Positions 46,822 through 55,865 of a stretch of 64,000 bases of DNA are shown in pieces. The first letter of the stretch is position 1. Each line of letters starts with the position of its first letter. The notes beneath the pieces were generated by a model. That model did not search any database, had not been told where the DNA came from, and saw nothing but the letters and a program-made list of their open reading frames with translations. Both the position numbers and the translations under genes were made by a program. The DNA is from CAVQZA01 sp963724805 (GTDB lineage: Bacteria > Actinomycetota > Thermoleophilia > Gaiellales > Gaiellaceae), in NCBI GenBank assembly GCA_963724805.1, contig CAVRWA010000011.1:682001-746000 (forward strand). The letters run 5' to 3'.

Positions 46822-48561
46822 ATGAGACCCAGACGCCTAGCGGTCTGGTCCCTCACGTCGCTCGTCGCCCTTGTCACGGCACTGGCCGTCGCCGCATCCA
46901 CCGGCGCCGGCCTCTCGCCCTCCAGCGCAACGTTCACGCTGCGGGCGGGCGACCCGACGCTCGGCGTCGCGACCGAGACCAAGACCGTCGACGTGCCTGC
47001 CAAGCCGCCGAAGGCTGACATCGAGCTCGCAATCGACACGACAGGCAGCATGCAGCCGTCGATCGACGCCGCAAAGGCCGAGGCCGCAAACATCGTGAGC
47101 GGGGTCCAGGGCTCGGTGCCCGACTCCGAGTTCGCGGTGATCCAGTTCAAGGACGCGGGTGATTCGCCCGAGTACCAGGTCGTCCAGTCGATGACCGCAT
47201 CATCGGCCGACGTGCAGACGGCGCTCAACAGCCTGTCCGCGGGCGGCGGGGGCGACGCACCCGAGGCGTACAACCTCGTCTTCCACAACAGCTTCACCCC
47301 GGCAGTCGATGGGCCGATCGGCTGGCGCACCGGCACGCGTAAGTTCGTGATCGTGATCGGTGACGCGCAGCCCCATGGCGACCTCGCCTCGCAGGGCTTC
47401 GCCGGCTGCATCAACGAGTCGGCTGACCCGCACGGACTCTCGACGACGACCGAGCTCGCGGGAATGAAGGCGAACGGGCGGACGCTGATGATGATCCGCC
47501 AGGTCAGCCCGTTCACGTCGACCACGCTGCAGTGCTACCAGTCACTCGCGGCTGCCGCGTTCCCGATCGGCTCCGCCGTCGACGAAGGCGGGAGCCTCTC
47601 GAGCCAGATCGTGGCACTGATCAACGCGGCCTTCGCGAACGTGAACGACCTGCACCTCGAGGTCGTCTCTGCGAACCCAGCGCCCGCCAGCGCCTCGTGG
47701 ATCACCCTGCCGCCCGCGCTCGGGCCGGTGCCCGCGCCGAGCACGCAGACGTTCGGGCCCCTCACGATCACGGTGCCCGGAGGTACACCAGCCGGCACCT
47801 ACAACTTCGACATCCGCGCCGTCGCAGACGGCGTCGACATCGGGCACCAGGCGCTGACGATCGTCGTGCCCGAGAAACAGCTGACGCTGACCCCGACGAC
47901 CTCCCTAAACCCGATCGGCGGCTCGCACACCGTCACCGCGAGCGTCTTCGATGTGCTCGGCCCGTACGTGGGCGACACGGTGTCCTTCGCCGTGACGGGA
48001 GGGCCGGTGGCGGTACCGGCGAGCGGGACGGCGACCACCGACGCATCGGGCAATGCGCCGTTCACGTTCTCGAACACTCCGCCCAACCCGGGAACGAACA
48101 CGATCACGGCCACCGACGGCTCCCTCGTCGCGACCGCGACGAAGGAGTGGTTCAACACACCGCCGAGCTGCTCGGCAGTCGTGCTCGATACGACCCAGCT
48201 CTGGCCGCCGAACCACAAGTGGGTCTGGATCACCGCCTCCGGCGCGACCGACCCCGACATCGGCGACTCGGCCACGCTCGTGATCGACGGGATCGTCCAG
48301 GACGAGCCGGTCAACGGTCTCGGCGACGGCGACACCTCGCCCGACGGGATGCTGACCACTCCGCCTTCGGCGAAAGCCGCGGTGCGATCCGAGCGCAGCG
48401 GCACCGGCGACGGTCGCGTGTACGTCCTGCACTTCACGGCGACCGACACGCACGGCGCATCGTGCACCGGTACTGCCACGGTGGGCGTCCCGCACGACCA
48501 GGGCAAGGGGTCGACCCCGATCGACTCGGGCCCGCCGTACTTCAACTCCCTCGTTCCGTAG
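46822..48561 (+). CDS. Secreted von Willebrand factor A / Ig-like protein
   Basis: 579-residue exported protein. Signal peptide (about 1-27), then a vWA domain (about 65-265) with a MIDAS-like D72-TTGS motif, the DxTGS variant rather than DxSxS. Ig-like repeats follow (about 290-355, and a Big1/invasin-like unit near 365-450: SLNPIGGSHTVTASV, GTATTDASGNAPFTF), then a last region with DTTQLWPPNHKWVWI. No sortase motif or membrane anchor at the C-terminus, so it is probably released or wall-bound by adhesion. It separates aroC from aroE. Confidence 0.82.
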   Translation: MRPRRLAVWSLTSLVALVTALAVAASTGAGLSPSSATFTLRAGDPTLGVATETKTVDVPAKPPKADIELAIDTTGSMQPSIDAAKAEAANIVSGVQGSVPDSEFAVIQFKDAGDSPEYQVVQSMTASSADVQTALNSLSAGGGGDAPEAYNLVFHNSFTPAVDGPIGWRTGTRKFVIVIGDAQPHGDLASQGFAGCINESADPHGLSTTTELAGMKANGRTLMMIRQVSPFTSTTLQCYQSLAAAAFPIGSAVDEGGSLSSQIVALINAAFANVNDLHLEVVSANPAPASASWITLPPALGPVPAPSTQTFGPLTITVPGGTPAGTYNFDIRAVADGVDIGHQALTIVVPEKQLTLTPTTSLNPIGGSHTVTASVFDVLGPYVGDTVSFAVTGGPVAVPASGTATTDASGNAPFTFSNTPPNPGTNTITATDGSLVATATKEWFNTPPSCSAVVLDTTQLWPPNHKWVWITASGATDPDIGDSATLVIDGIVQDEPVNGLGDGDTSPDGMLTTPPSAKAAVRSERSGTGDGRVYVLHFTATDTHGASCTGTATVGVPHDQGKGSTPIDSGPPYFNSLVP

Positions 48562-48571
48562 GGAAACCGGC

Positions 48572-48606
48572 GTCGGAGGGCCCTGCTTGCGCCGGGGCCC
48601 TCCGAC
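48572..48606. terminator. Perfect 12-bp bidirectional terminator-like hairpin
   Basis: GTCGGAGGGCCC (48572-48583) and GGGCCCTCCGAC (48595-48606) form a 12-bp perfect stem with an 11-nt loop exactly between the convergent vWA and response-regulator genes. It can serve both strands; T-runs are absent, as is common in GC-rich actinobacteria. Confidence 0.75.
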
Positions 48607-49215
48607 CTACACCGGCTCGACGAGCCTGTCGCGATAGGCGACGGCTACCGCCTGCGCCCTGCTGTGCACCTCGAGCTTGCGGAGGACGCGCTCGATGTGG
48701 GTCGCGACGGTCTTCGGGCTGATCACGAGGCCGGCTGCGATCTCGCTCTGTTCCTGGCCGTGAGCGAGTCGGCGGAGCACCTCGAGCTCCCGCTGCGTGA
48801 GACGGGCCGATGCGGGCCCCCACTCCTCCGCCCGCCTCAGGAGGCCGCGAACGCGGGCGACCAGCTCGTCGGGGGCGACCGGCTTGGCGAGATAGTCGTC
48901 GGCTCCGACGAGAAGGCCCGCGACACGGTCGAACGACTCGGTCCGTTCGCCCGAGACGAACACGACCGGCAAGGAAGGCCCGTACTGCTCGCGGAGGACG
49001 TGGCACACCTCGTAGCCCGAGATGCCGGGGACGTGGATGTCGAGGAGAGCGAGCCTTGGCCGCGCGGAAGCCGCACGCTCCAGCGCACGCTTGCCGCTAT
49101 CCGCACGGGACACCTCGTAACCGGCCGACTCGAGCGTCGTCGTGAAGAACTGAAGGCAACCTGGATCGTCTTCCAGGATCAGAATCGAGCCGCGCTGACC
49201 GACGCCTGCGGGCAC
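48607..49215 (-). CDS. Orphan response regulator with LuxR-type HTH
   Basis: 202 residues. REC domain: acidic pocket E15-D16-D17, phosphoacceptor D59 (LLDIHVPG), S88 and K111. The C-terminal LuxR/FixJ helix-turn-helix has LTQRELEVLRRLAHG and ISPKTVATHIERVLRKL. GTG 49215 is preferred over GTG 49239, as AAGGGGGGAAAG lies just upstream. No histidine kinase is in the window, so the partner is elsewhere. Transcribed after aroE with an 81-nt gap. Confidence 0.88.
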   Translation of the reverse strand: MPAGVGQRGSILILEDDPGCLQFFTTTLESAGYEVSRADSGKRALERAASARPRLALLDIHVPGISGYEVCHVLREQYGPSLPVVFVSGERTESFDRVAGLLVGADDYLAKPVAPDELVARVRGLLRRAEEWGPASARLTQRELEVLRRLAHGQEQSEIAAGLVISPKTVATHIERVLRKLEVHSRAQAVAVAYRDRLVEPV

Positions 49216-49296
49216 GCGCTTTCCCCCCTTGTCTACCACTCCCCGAACGAGGTTCTAGCTCGACCCGGTAGCCGATGCAACCCGGGCCTGCACGCT

Positions 49297-50019
49297 TTAC
49301 ATGGCGAGGGCGGCACGCATCGCGTCGACCGGTGCCTCCAGGCCCGTCCAGCGCTCGAACGACGCGGCTCCCTGCCTCACCAGGATCTCGAGCCCGTCGA
49401 CCACCGTCAGGCAGCCGGCGAGGTGTGCGGCCTCGACGAGGGCCGTGGCGGAGCCGTCGGCGTTGTAGGCGAGATCGACGACCGCCTGGCCGCGGCGGGG
49501 CTCGACGAGCAGCACGTCCTTCACAGGCGTCGCGTTCACGATCACGTCCGCGCTGCTCCCGTCGGGCGGCCATTCGCCGGAGCGGGAGGCGATGCTCACC
49601 TCCGCACCTGCGGCCTCGAGCGCGCTGACGACCGCCCGCGCGGCCCCACCTGCGCCGAGCACGAGGGCCTGCAGGCCGCTCACGTCGTCGCCGAGCGCGC
49701 CCGTGACCGCGAGCCCGTCCGTGCTCGAGCCGAGGATCTCGCCGTCGCGGACGACGAGCGTGTTGACCGAGACCGCGCGGCGCGCCGCGTCGTCGACCTC
49801 CGTGCAGAGATCGAACACGGCGACCTTGTACGGGATCGTCACGTTGGCGCCGACGTCGAGGTCGCGCACGGCCGCCGCGAGGCCTTCCGGCTCGACCTCG
49901 CGCGCCTCGTAGCGCCAGGGCAGGCCCACGGCGGCGAAGGCCGCGTTCTGCATCCGCGGCGAGAGCGAGTGCGAGACCGGCTTCCCGAGCAGCCGGACGG
50001 TGCGCAGTTCAGAGCTCAT
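49297..50019 (-). CDS. aroE: Shikimate dehydrogenase
   Basis: NADPH-dependent reduction of 3-dehydroshikimate. 240 residues (usual ~270): VSHSLSPRMQNAAF (shikimate binding), GANVTIPYKVAVFDL with the catalytic Lys, VNTLV, and LVLGAGGAARAVVSAL (NADP loop) then IASRS. The ATG at 50019 lies within one arm of the palindromic repeat 50012-50172, so its start may be base-paired in the mRNA. No classical ribosome binding site is evident. Confidence 0.93.
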   Translation of the reverse strand: MSSELRTVRLLGKPVSHSLSPRMQNAAFAAVGLPWRYEAREVEPEGLAAAVRDLDVGANVTIPYKVAVFDLCTEVDDAARRAVSVNTLVVRDGEILGSSTDGLAVTGALGDDVSGLQALVLGAGGAARAVVSALEAAGAEVSIASRSGEWPPDGSSADVIVNATPVKDVLLVEPRRGQAVVDLAYNADGSATALVEAAHLAGCLTVVDGLEILVRQGAASFERWTGLEAPVDAMRAALAM

Positions 50020-50172
50020 TTCGGAATGACCACGCGCCCTCGGGGTGCGATGGGCGAGTGTGAGGCTAGGACGCAGGGAGCCCCAATAGCAGCGCTATTG
50101 GGGCGACTGAGGACGACGCATCGCGCCGCCCAGCGCGGCCCGATGGCCGGTGCTTCGTTCTGAAAGGAGCTC
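50012..50172. repeat. 161-bp imperfect palindrome between mltG and aroE (copy 2 of 2)
   Basis: Ends 50012-50044 and 50139-50172 are imperfect inverted repeats (GAGCTC..TTTC.GAA). On the plus strand the core reads AGGACGCAGGGAGC (50068-50081), a perfect stem CCCCAATAGC-AGC-GCTATTGGGG (50081-50103), then CGACTGAGGACGACGC (50104-50119), the same core as copy 1 in reverse orientation. It fills the gap from the mltG stop into the aroE start codon. Confidence 0.72.
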
Positions 50173-51075
50173 CTAGCCGCCATACCCGTGCGCCTTCGCG
50201 TAGGCGAGGAACTTCTCGTAGCTCGCGGTGAAGAAGTGATGCTGTCTGTCCGGCTTGCGCACGTAGTAGAGATAGTCGACCTTCGCCGGATGCGCAGCAG
50301 CCTGGATCGCGGCGAGGCCCGGGTTGGCGATCGGGGTCGGCGGGAGCCCGCGGCGGCGACGCGTGTTGTAAGCGTTGTCGCTCCGGAGCTGCGACGCGAG
50401 AATCGCCTGCGTCGGCGCGATGTGGAGCCCGTAGCGGAGCGTGGCGTCGATCCCGAGCGGCATGCGGTTGTGGAGCCGGTTGTAGATCACGGCGGAGACC
50501 AGCGCGCGCTCCTCCGGCGCCAGCGCCTCCTTCTCGATCATCGAGGCGATGATCAGCACATCGTAGGGGGTCAGGTTCTTGGAACGCGCGTAGCGGAGGT
50601 TGACCTTGGCCCAGCTCCCGCGAAAGGCCCGGAGCTGTTGCTGCACGAGCTGCCGAGAGGTGGTGGCGGCGACGAAGTCGTACGTGGCCGGGAACAGGAA
50701 GCCCTCGAGCGTGCGGGCGCGCCCGTCGCGCGCGAAGGCGCCCGGCAGCTTCGAGCGCGCGGTCGCGGCGAGGTAGCCGGGCGCTGTCATCGTCGGCGTG
50801 ACGCCGCGCTTCGTCTCCGCGATCCTGCGCACCGCCGTGATCCGGGCGGCCATCTCGCGCCGCGTGAAGCCCTCGGGGAAGACGATCCTGAGCGGCGGCG
50901 CCACCGCCGTCGTCGCGGGCTCCGACTTGTCACCGCGGTCGATCGCGAAGAGCGCGACGGCGGCCACCAGCCCAACGGCCGCCACGAGCCCGAGCGCGGC
51001 GAGCGCGCGACGGCGTGCGACCGTGCGGCGCTGAGGCTTGGGCGGCCCAGGCTGACCCTGGACCGGCGGCATCAT
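50173..51075 (-). CDS. mltG: Endolytic murein transglycosylase MltG
   Basis: Cuts nascent peptidoglycan strands. 300 residues: a Pro/Arg-rich cytoplasmic tail, one membrane helix (ALAALGLVAAVGLVAAVALF), a LysM-like part (RIVFPEGFTRREMAARI) and the YceG domain with GFLFPATYDF, IIASMIEKEAL (catalytic Glu) and YNTRRRRGLPPTPIANPG. ATG 51075 overlaps the ruvX stop by 4 nt. Order alaS-ruvX-mltG-aroE is conserved. Confidence 0.93.
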   Translation of the reverse strand: MMPPVQGQPGPPKPQRRTVARRRALAALGLVAAVGLVAAVALFAIDRGDKSEPATTAVAPPLRIVFPEGFTRREMAARITAVRRIAETKRGVTPTMTAPGYLAATARSKLPGAFARDGRARTLEGFLFPATYDFVAATTSRQLVQQQLRAFRGSWAKVNLRYARSKNLTPYDVLIIASMIEKEALAPEERALVSAVIYNRLHNRMPLGIDATLRYGLHIAPTQAILASQLRSDNAYNTRRRRGLPPTPIANPGLAAIQAAAHPAKVDYLYYVRKPDRQHHFFTASYEKFLAYAKAHGYGG

Positions 51076-51461
51076 CCCCGGGCGGCGCTCGACCACTGGA
51101 GGTAAGACGTCAGAAGATGAGCGGCGGCGAGCGCATCCTCGGCCGCCGCCGCGGCAGTCTGCACGGCGAGGTTCGTGGTGAACCGCTCGTCGTAGGTGTC
51201 GACGGGCACGTCGGTGACGGCGGCGAGCGCGAGGACGAACGCCTCGGTCTCGCGCGCCTGCTCCCCCCGCTCGCCCTTCAGCGTGAGCGGCATCCCGACG
51301 ACGACGCGCTCGGCCTCCTCGGCCGCGATCAGGCGCGCGAGCTCGGCGAGGCCGTCCCCGCTGCCCGCCCGCTCCACGACGCAGAGCGGGCGCGCGACCG
51401 TTCCCGTCGGGTCCGAGACGGCCACGCCCGTCCGCGCCCGTCCGAAGTCGAGCGCGAGCAC
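51072..51461 (-). CDS. ruvX: Holliday junction resolvase-like RuvX (YqgF)
   Basis: 129-residue RNase H-fold nuclease implicated in pre-16S rRNA 5' processing. LALDFGRARTGVAVSDP provides the first Asp, VVVGMPLTLKGERG the second strand, VDTYDERFTT the Glu, and EDALAAAHLLTSYL the last Asp. GTG start 51461, 2 nt after alaS. Confidence 0.92.
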   Translation of the reverse strand: MLALDFGRARTGVAVSDPTGTVARPLCVVERAGSGDGLAELARLIAAEEAERVVVGMPLTLKGERGEQARETEAFVLALAAVTDVPVDTYDERFTTNLAVQTAAAAAEDALAAAHLLTSYLQWSSAARG

Positions 51462-51463
51462 CT

Positions 51464-54010
51464 TCAGGAGAGAGCCTTCAGGATCAGCGCCTTGGCCGTC
51501 GCGAGCGCCTCCGGGAGCTTCTCGGGATCCTTGCCTCCGGCACGCGCCATCGTCGGGCGCCCGCCGCCGCCGCCACCGACGTGGGCAGACGCGGCCCGGA
51601 TCACCTTGGAAGCGTCCAGACCGCGCTCCTCGAGGGTGCGGTCGAAGTTGGCGACGAGGTGAACCCGTCCGTCCTCGGCCGAGGCGAGCACGACCGCCGC
51701 CGGTTGCTCGCGCTGCTTCACCTGGTCGGAGAGCTCGAGCAGCTCGTCGGCCGTGAGCTCGGCGACCTGGCCGACGATTACGTTGACGCCGCCTGCTGCC
51801 TCGGCCTCGTAGCTGACGTACTCCGGGCCGGAGGCCGGCGCGGCCTTCTGCCGGCGCGCCTCCTTCCGCACCTTCTCGAGCTCGGCCCGCAGCTCGTCGA
51901 CCTCGTCGGCGGCGCCGTGCAGGAGCGCGTAGGCCTCGCCGGAGGTGACGGCCTCGATCCGGCGGGCGCCGCTGCCGACCGAGCTCTCGGAGAGGATTGC
52001 GAACGCGCCGATCTCGGCCGTCGAGCGAACATGAGTGCCGCCGCAGAGCTCGGTCGAGTACTCGGGGATCGAGACGACGCGGACGACGTCGCCGTACTTC
52101 TCGCCGAAGAGCATCATCGCGCCGAGCTTGCGCGCCTCCTCGATCGGCGTCTCGAAGATGTGCACCGGCGAGTTGCGGAAGATCTGCTCGTTCACCCGCT
52201 GCTCGACCTCGGCGCGCTCCTCCGTGCTCAACGCCGCCGAATGGCTGAAGTCGAAGCGCAGCTTGTCGGGACGAACCGCCGAGCCGGCCTGCTTCACGTG
52301 GTCACCGAGCACGTCGCGCAGCGCCTGCTGGAGCAGGTGCGTCGCGGTGTGGTTCGCCATCGTCGGGAACCGCACCGTCCAGGGCACGATCGCGCGCACA
52401 CGGTCGCCGGCGGTGAAGCCCTCGCCCTCGAAGAGCAGCGCCTGATCTCCGTCGAAGCGGAAGGCCTCCCGGAGACTCGCCTCGGCACCGGTCCCCTCGT
52501 TCACGATCTTGCCCGTATCGGTGACCTGGCCGCCGCCCTCGGGGTAGAAGGGCGACTCGCGGAGCTTGGCGAGGAAGAGCCCGTCGCCGAGCTCCTCGAG
52601 CGCACCGATCTGCGTCAGCACGTCGGTCTTCTCGTAGCCGACGAACTGCGTCGTGAACCCGGCGCCGCGGGCGAACTCGGCCGCACGCTGGGTGTCGCCC
52701 TTGCCGCCCCCCGCTCGCGAGATCTCGCGGTGCTCGGCCATCAGCGCGCGATAGCCGTCGATGTCGACGGCCTGGCCGCGCTCCTCGGCGAGCTCGACCG
52801 TGAGCTCGACCGGGAAGCCGTAGGTCGCCGCGAGGGTGAAGGCGTCCTCGGCGGAGATCGCACCGCCCCCCGCGAGCTCCTCGAACAGCTTCGTCCCACG
52901 TTCGAGCGTCTCGAGGAAGCGCTCCTCCTCCGCGCGCACGACCGCCTCGGTCTCGGCGGCGCTCGCCTTCAGCTCGGGGTAGGCATCTCCCATCTGCTCC
53001 GCCACGACGCCGGTGATCCGATGGACGCGGTCGAGCCCGATCCGGTGAGCCTGGTGCACAGCGCGGCGAATCACGCGGCGCAGCACGTAGCCACGGCCGT
53101 CGTTCGATGGGGTCACGCCGTCGGCGACGAGGAACGTCATCCCGCGCCCGTGGTCGGCAAGCACGCGGTGCGCCTTCGTCGCGTCGAGCGAGTCGCCGTA
53201 CGCGACGCCGGACTCCGCGGCGACCCACTCCATGATGTGCTGGAAGCCGTCGGTGTCGTAGACGGACGGCACGTCCTGGACGATCCGCGCAGTGCGCTCG
53301 AGCCCGAGACCCGTGTCGATGTTCTGCGCCGGGAGCGGCGTCAGCGTCCCGTCGGCGTGCAGCTCGTACTCCATGAAGACGAGGTTCCAGAACTCGAGGA
53401 ACCGCTCGCAGCGCGTGCAGCCCGGCTTGCAGTCCGGCTCGCCGCAGCCGGTCTCCTCGCCCCAGTCGTAGTAGATCTCCGAGTCGGGGCCACACGGGCC
53501 GGGGCCGCCGACCGACCAGAAGTTCTCCGACGACGGCAGGCGGACGACACGCTCCGGCGGCATCCCGATCTGCTCCCAGAGGTCGATCGCGACCTGGTCC
53601 GGGCCGAGCTTCAGCTCCGGGTCGCCCGCGTGCACGCTGACCCAGATCCGGTCCCAGTCGAGCTTCAGCCGCTCCTTGATGAACTCGGTCGCGAACGCGA
53701 TCGCCCCCTCCTTGAAGTACTGCCCGAACGAGAAGTTGCCGAGCATCTCGAAGAAGGTGAGGTGGTAGGTGTCGAGGCCCACCACGTCGATGTCGGGTGT
53801 GCGGAAGACCTTCTGCGAGGTCGTCGTCGTCGGCGCAGGCGGCGGCTCGAGGCCGAGGAAGAACGGCATCTGGGGCTGCATCCCGGCGCTCGTGAGCAGG
53901 GTCGAGTGGTCGCCTGCGGGCGGGACCAACGAAGCGGAGGGGCGGCGGAGATGGCCCTTCTCCTCGAAGAACGAGAGGTAGCCCTCACGGAGCTCGGCGG
54001 ACGTGCGCAT
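51464..54010 (-). CDS. alaS: Alanyl-tRNA synthetase
   Basis: 848 residues. N-terminus TSAELREGYLSFFEEKGH with LVPPAGDHSTLLTSAGMQP (class II core), FWNLVFMEYE, and a Cys-rich insert (CGEPDCKPGCTRC). The editing domain has the zinc ligands HTATH and CGGTH. A C-Ala region ends with GGGGGGRPTMARAGG. Charges tRNA(Ala) and clears Ser/Gly mischarging. Start ATG 54010. Confidence 0.96.
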   Translation of the reverse strand: MRTSAELREGYLSFFEEKGHLRRPSASLVPPAGDHSTLLTSAGMQPQMPFFLGLEPPPAPTTTTSQKVFRTPDIDVVGLDTYHLTFFEMLGNFSFGQYFKEGAIAFATEFIKERLKLDWDRIWVSVHAGDPELKLGPDQVAIDLWEQIGMPPERVVRLPSSENFWSVGGPGPCGPDSEIYYDWGEETGCGEPDCKPGCTRCERFLEFWNLVFMEYELHADGTLTPLPAQNIDTGLGLERTARIVQDVPSVYDTDGFQHIMEWVAAESGVAYGDSLDATKAHRVLADHGRGMTFLVADGVTPSNDGRGYVLRRVIRRAVHQAHRIGLDRVHRITGVVAEQMGDAYPELKASAAETEAVVRAEEERFLETLERGTKLFEELAGGGAISAEDAFTLAATYGFPVELTVELAEERGQAVDIDGYRALMAEHREISRAGGGKGDTQRAAEFARGAGFTTQFVGYEKTDVLTQIGALEELGDGLFLAKLRESPFYPEGGGQVTDTGKIVNEGTGAEASLREAFRFDGDQALLFEGEGFTAGDRVRAIVPWTVRFPTMANHTATHLLQQALRDVLGDHVKQAGSAVRPDKLRFDFSHSAALSTEERAEVEQRVNEQIFRNSPVHIFETPIEEARKLGAMMLFGEKYGDVVRVVSIPEYSTELCGGTHVRSTAEIGAFAILSESSVGSGARRIEAVTSGEAYALLHGAADEVDELRAELEKVRKEARRQKAAPASGPEYVSYEAEAAGGVNVIVGQVAELTADELLELSDQVKQREQPAAVVLASAEDGRVHLVANFDRTLEERGLDASKVIRAASAHVGGGGGGRPTMARAGGKDPEKLPEALATAKALILKALS

Positions 54011-54039
54011 CGCGGGAATTGTAGGGACGGCGCGGGTCG

Positions 54040-54555
54040 CTACTGCTCGTTGCCGGGCGCGGGCTGCGGCTCAGGCGCAGGCCCCGGCTTGGGCGGTTCC
54101 GACGCGCTGCGGTGGAGCTCGGTGTCCAGCTCCTGCTCGCGCTTGGCGGCGGCGTCCTTGCCGGCCTGAACCGCGCTGCGCCAGTCGCGCTGCTTCGCGA
54201 GGGTCGAGGCGCCGTAGCTCAGGCCCGTGACGATCCCGCTCACCTTCTGCACCGGCTTCGTCACAGCCCAGCTGACTGCGCGAACGGCCGTGTCGGCGCT
54301 GTCGACGGCGTCGACGGCGCTGTCGGTCATCACGCCGACCTTGTCGAGCTCGGCGTTGACGCGGTCGACCGTGCCGCCCACCTTCTCGACGACGGGCAGC
54401 ACCTCCCGCTCGGTGCCGGCGATCAGCGACGAGAGCCGCTTGAACGTGCCGCCGAGGCGCCAGAGCGAATAGGCACCCGCGATCCCGAGTGCGAGGAGGA
54501 AGATGCTCAGCGCGAGATACGCGAGGTCGCCCCAGGTAAAGGTCGTGGCGAGCAT
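54040..54555 (-). CDS. DUF948 membrane-anchored coiled-coil protein
   Basis: 171 residues: one N-terminal membrane helix (LAYLALSIFLLALGIAGAYSLW), a DUF948-like helical region (EREVLPVVEKVGGTVDRVNAELDKVG, TDSAVDAVDSADTAVRAV), and a proline-rich C-terminal tail (PPKPGPAPEPQPAP). Members often sit beside alaS in actinobacteria; function unknown. ATG 54555. Confidence 0.8.
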   Translation of the reverse strand: MLATTFTWGDLAYLALSIFLLALGIAGAYSLWRLGGTFKRLSSLIAGTEREVLPVVEKVGGTVDRVNAELDKVGVMTDSAVDAVDSADTAVRAVSWAVTKPVQKVSGIVTGLSYGASTLAKQRDWRSAVQAGKDAAAKREQELDTELHRSASEPPKPGPAPEPQPAPGNEQ

Positions 54556-54566
54556 CTCGCGGGATT

Positions 54567-55826
54567 CTATGCGCGGCGGGCGGAGCTCACCACGCCGTAC
54601 CCCACGACGGCATCGTCCTCGTACAGCACCGCGGCCTGGCCGGCTGCGACGCCGAACGCGGGCTCGTCGAGCTCGAGCTGGAAGCCGCGCGCCCCTGCGA
54701 GCACGCGCGCGGGGACGCCGGGAGACCGGTAGCGGAGCTTGGCCTCGGCGCGCTCGACCGGGACGTAGAGCCGGCCGCGGGCCGTCACGCGCCGCCGCGC
54801 GAGCGCCTCGCGCGGGCCGACGATGACCGCACCTGCGCGCGGCTCGGTGCGGAGGACGTAGAGCGGACGGCCCGCCGCGATGCCAACGCCCTTGCGCTGC
54901 CCGGGCGTGAAGCGCCACGTCCCCTCGTGGTGTCCGAGCTCGTGCCCCTCCTCGTCGACGATCGCGCCGGGGCGCGCCTCGGCGCCGTGCCGCTCGAGGA
55001 AGTCGCGGTAGTCCGCGCCTGCGAGAAAGCACGCCTCCTGGCTCTCGGGGCGCGCGGCGGCGGCGAGCCCGGCCTGCGCCGCCTCGGCCCGCGTCTCGTC
55101 CTTGCCCTGGTCGCCGAGCGGAAACCAGATGCGCTCGAGCCGCGCCGGGTCGAGAGCGGCGAGCATGTACGACTCGTCCTTCTCCCCGGACGCGCCCCGT
55201 GCGAGCAGCAGGCGGCCGCGGTGGCGGACGATGCGGGCGTAGTGGCCCGTCGCGAGCTTCGACGCTCCGACCCGGCGGGCGAATGCGAGCAGCTCGGCGA
55301 AGCGGAAGGTGCCGTTGCAGCGTGTGCACGGATTCGGGGTCTGGCCGCGCGCGTAGCCGGAGATGAAGGGCGCCACGACCGTGCGCCGGAACTCCTCGCG
55401 CAGGTCGAGAGTCACGTGCGGCAGCCCGAGCGCATGGCAGGTCTGGCGCGCCGCGATCACCGCGCCGGGCGAGCAGCAAGCGCGGTCCGAGCCGGGGCCC
55501 TCCGGGTCGAGCCAGAGCCGCAGCGTCACACCGACGGCGTTCGGCCCGGCCCGCAGGAGCGCGACAGCGCTGTCCACGCCGCCGCTCATCGCGACCGCGA
55601 CGCGCTCCGGGTCACGCCGGGCGCGGACGAGCGGGCCGAGCGCATTCGCGAGCGCGTCTGCCGCAAGGGTCTCGCCGCCGACCGCCGCGGCCTCGAGGAG
55701 CGTCAGCCCGGCGAGCGGCCGGTCGAGCCCGTCGGCATCGGCGTCTGCGATCCGGTCGTCGTCAACGCGCAGGCGCACGGACGCCCAGTCGCCGTTGCGG
55801 GATGCATCTCCGAAGGCTTCGATCAT
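54567..55826 (-). CDS. mnmA: tRNA 2-thiouridine synthase MnmA with N-terminal extension
   Basis: Thiolates U34 of Glu/Gln/Lys tRNAs. ATP-PPi loop MSGGVDSAV at about 79-87; catalytic Cys167 in PNPCTRCN and Cys266 in EACFLAG; C-terminal DEPAFGVAAGQAAVLY. The first ~70 residues (VRLRVDDDRIADADADG, LAGLTLLEAAAVGGETL) are not part of normal MnmA and look like the C-terminal half of an IscU/NifU scaffold. ATG 55826 is preceded by a 193-bp gap. Confidence 0.93.
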   Translation of the reverse strand: MIEAFGDASRNGDWASVRLRVDDDRIADADADGLDRPLAGLTLLEAAAVGGETLAADALANALGPLVRARRDPERVAVAMSGGVDSAVALLRAGPNAVGVTLRLWLDPEGPGSDRACCSPGAVIAARQTCHALGLPHVTLDLREEFRRTVVAPFISGYARGQTPNPCTRCNGTFRFAELLAFARRVGASKLATGHYARIVRHRGRLLLARGASGEKDESYMLAALDPARLERIWFPLGDQGKDETRAEAAQAGLAAAARPESQEACFLAGADYRDFLERHGAEARPGAIVDEEGHELGHHEGTWRFTPGQRKGVGIAAGRPLYVLRTEPRAGAVIVGPREALARRRVTARGRLYVPVERAEAKLRYRSPGVPARVLAGARGFQLELDEPAFGVAAGQAAVLYEDDAVVGYGVVSSARRA

Positions 55827-55865
55827 CTCTAGCCTGACCCCGCCGCGGACACCACGATCATGTGA

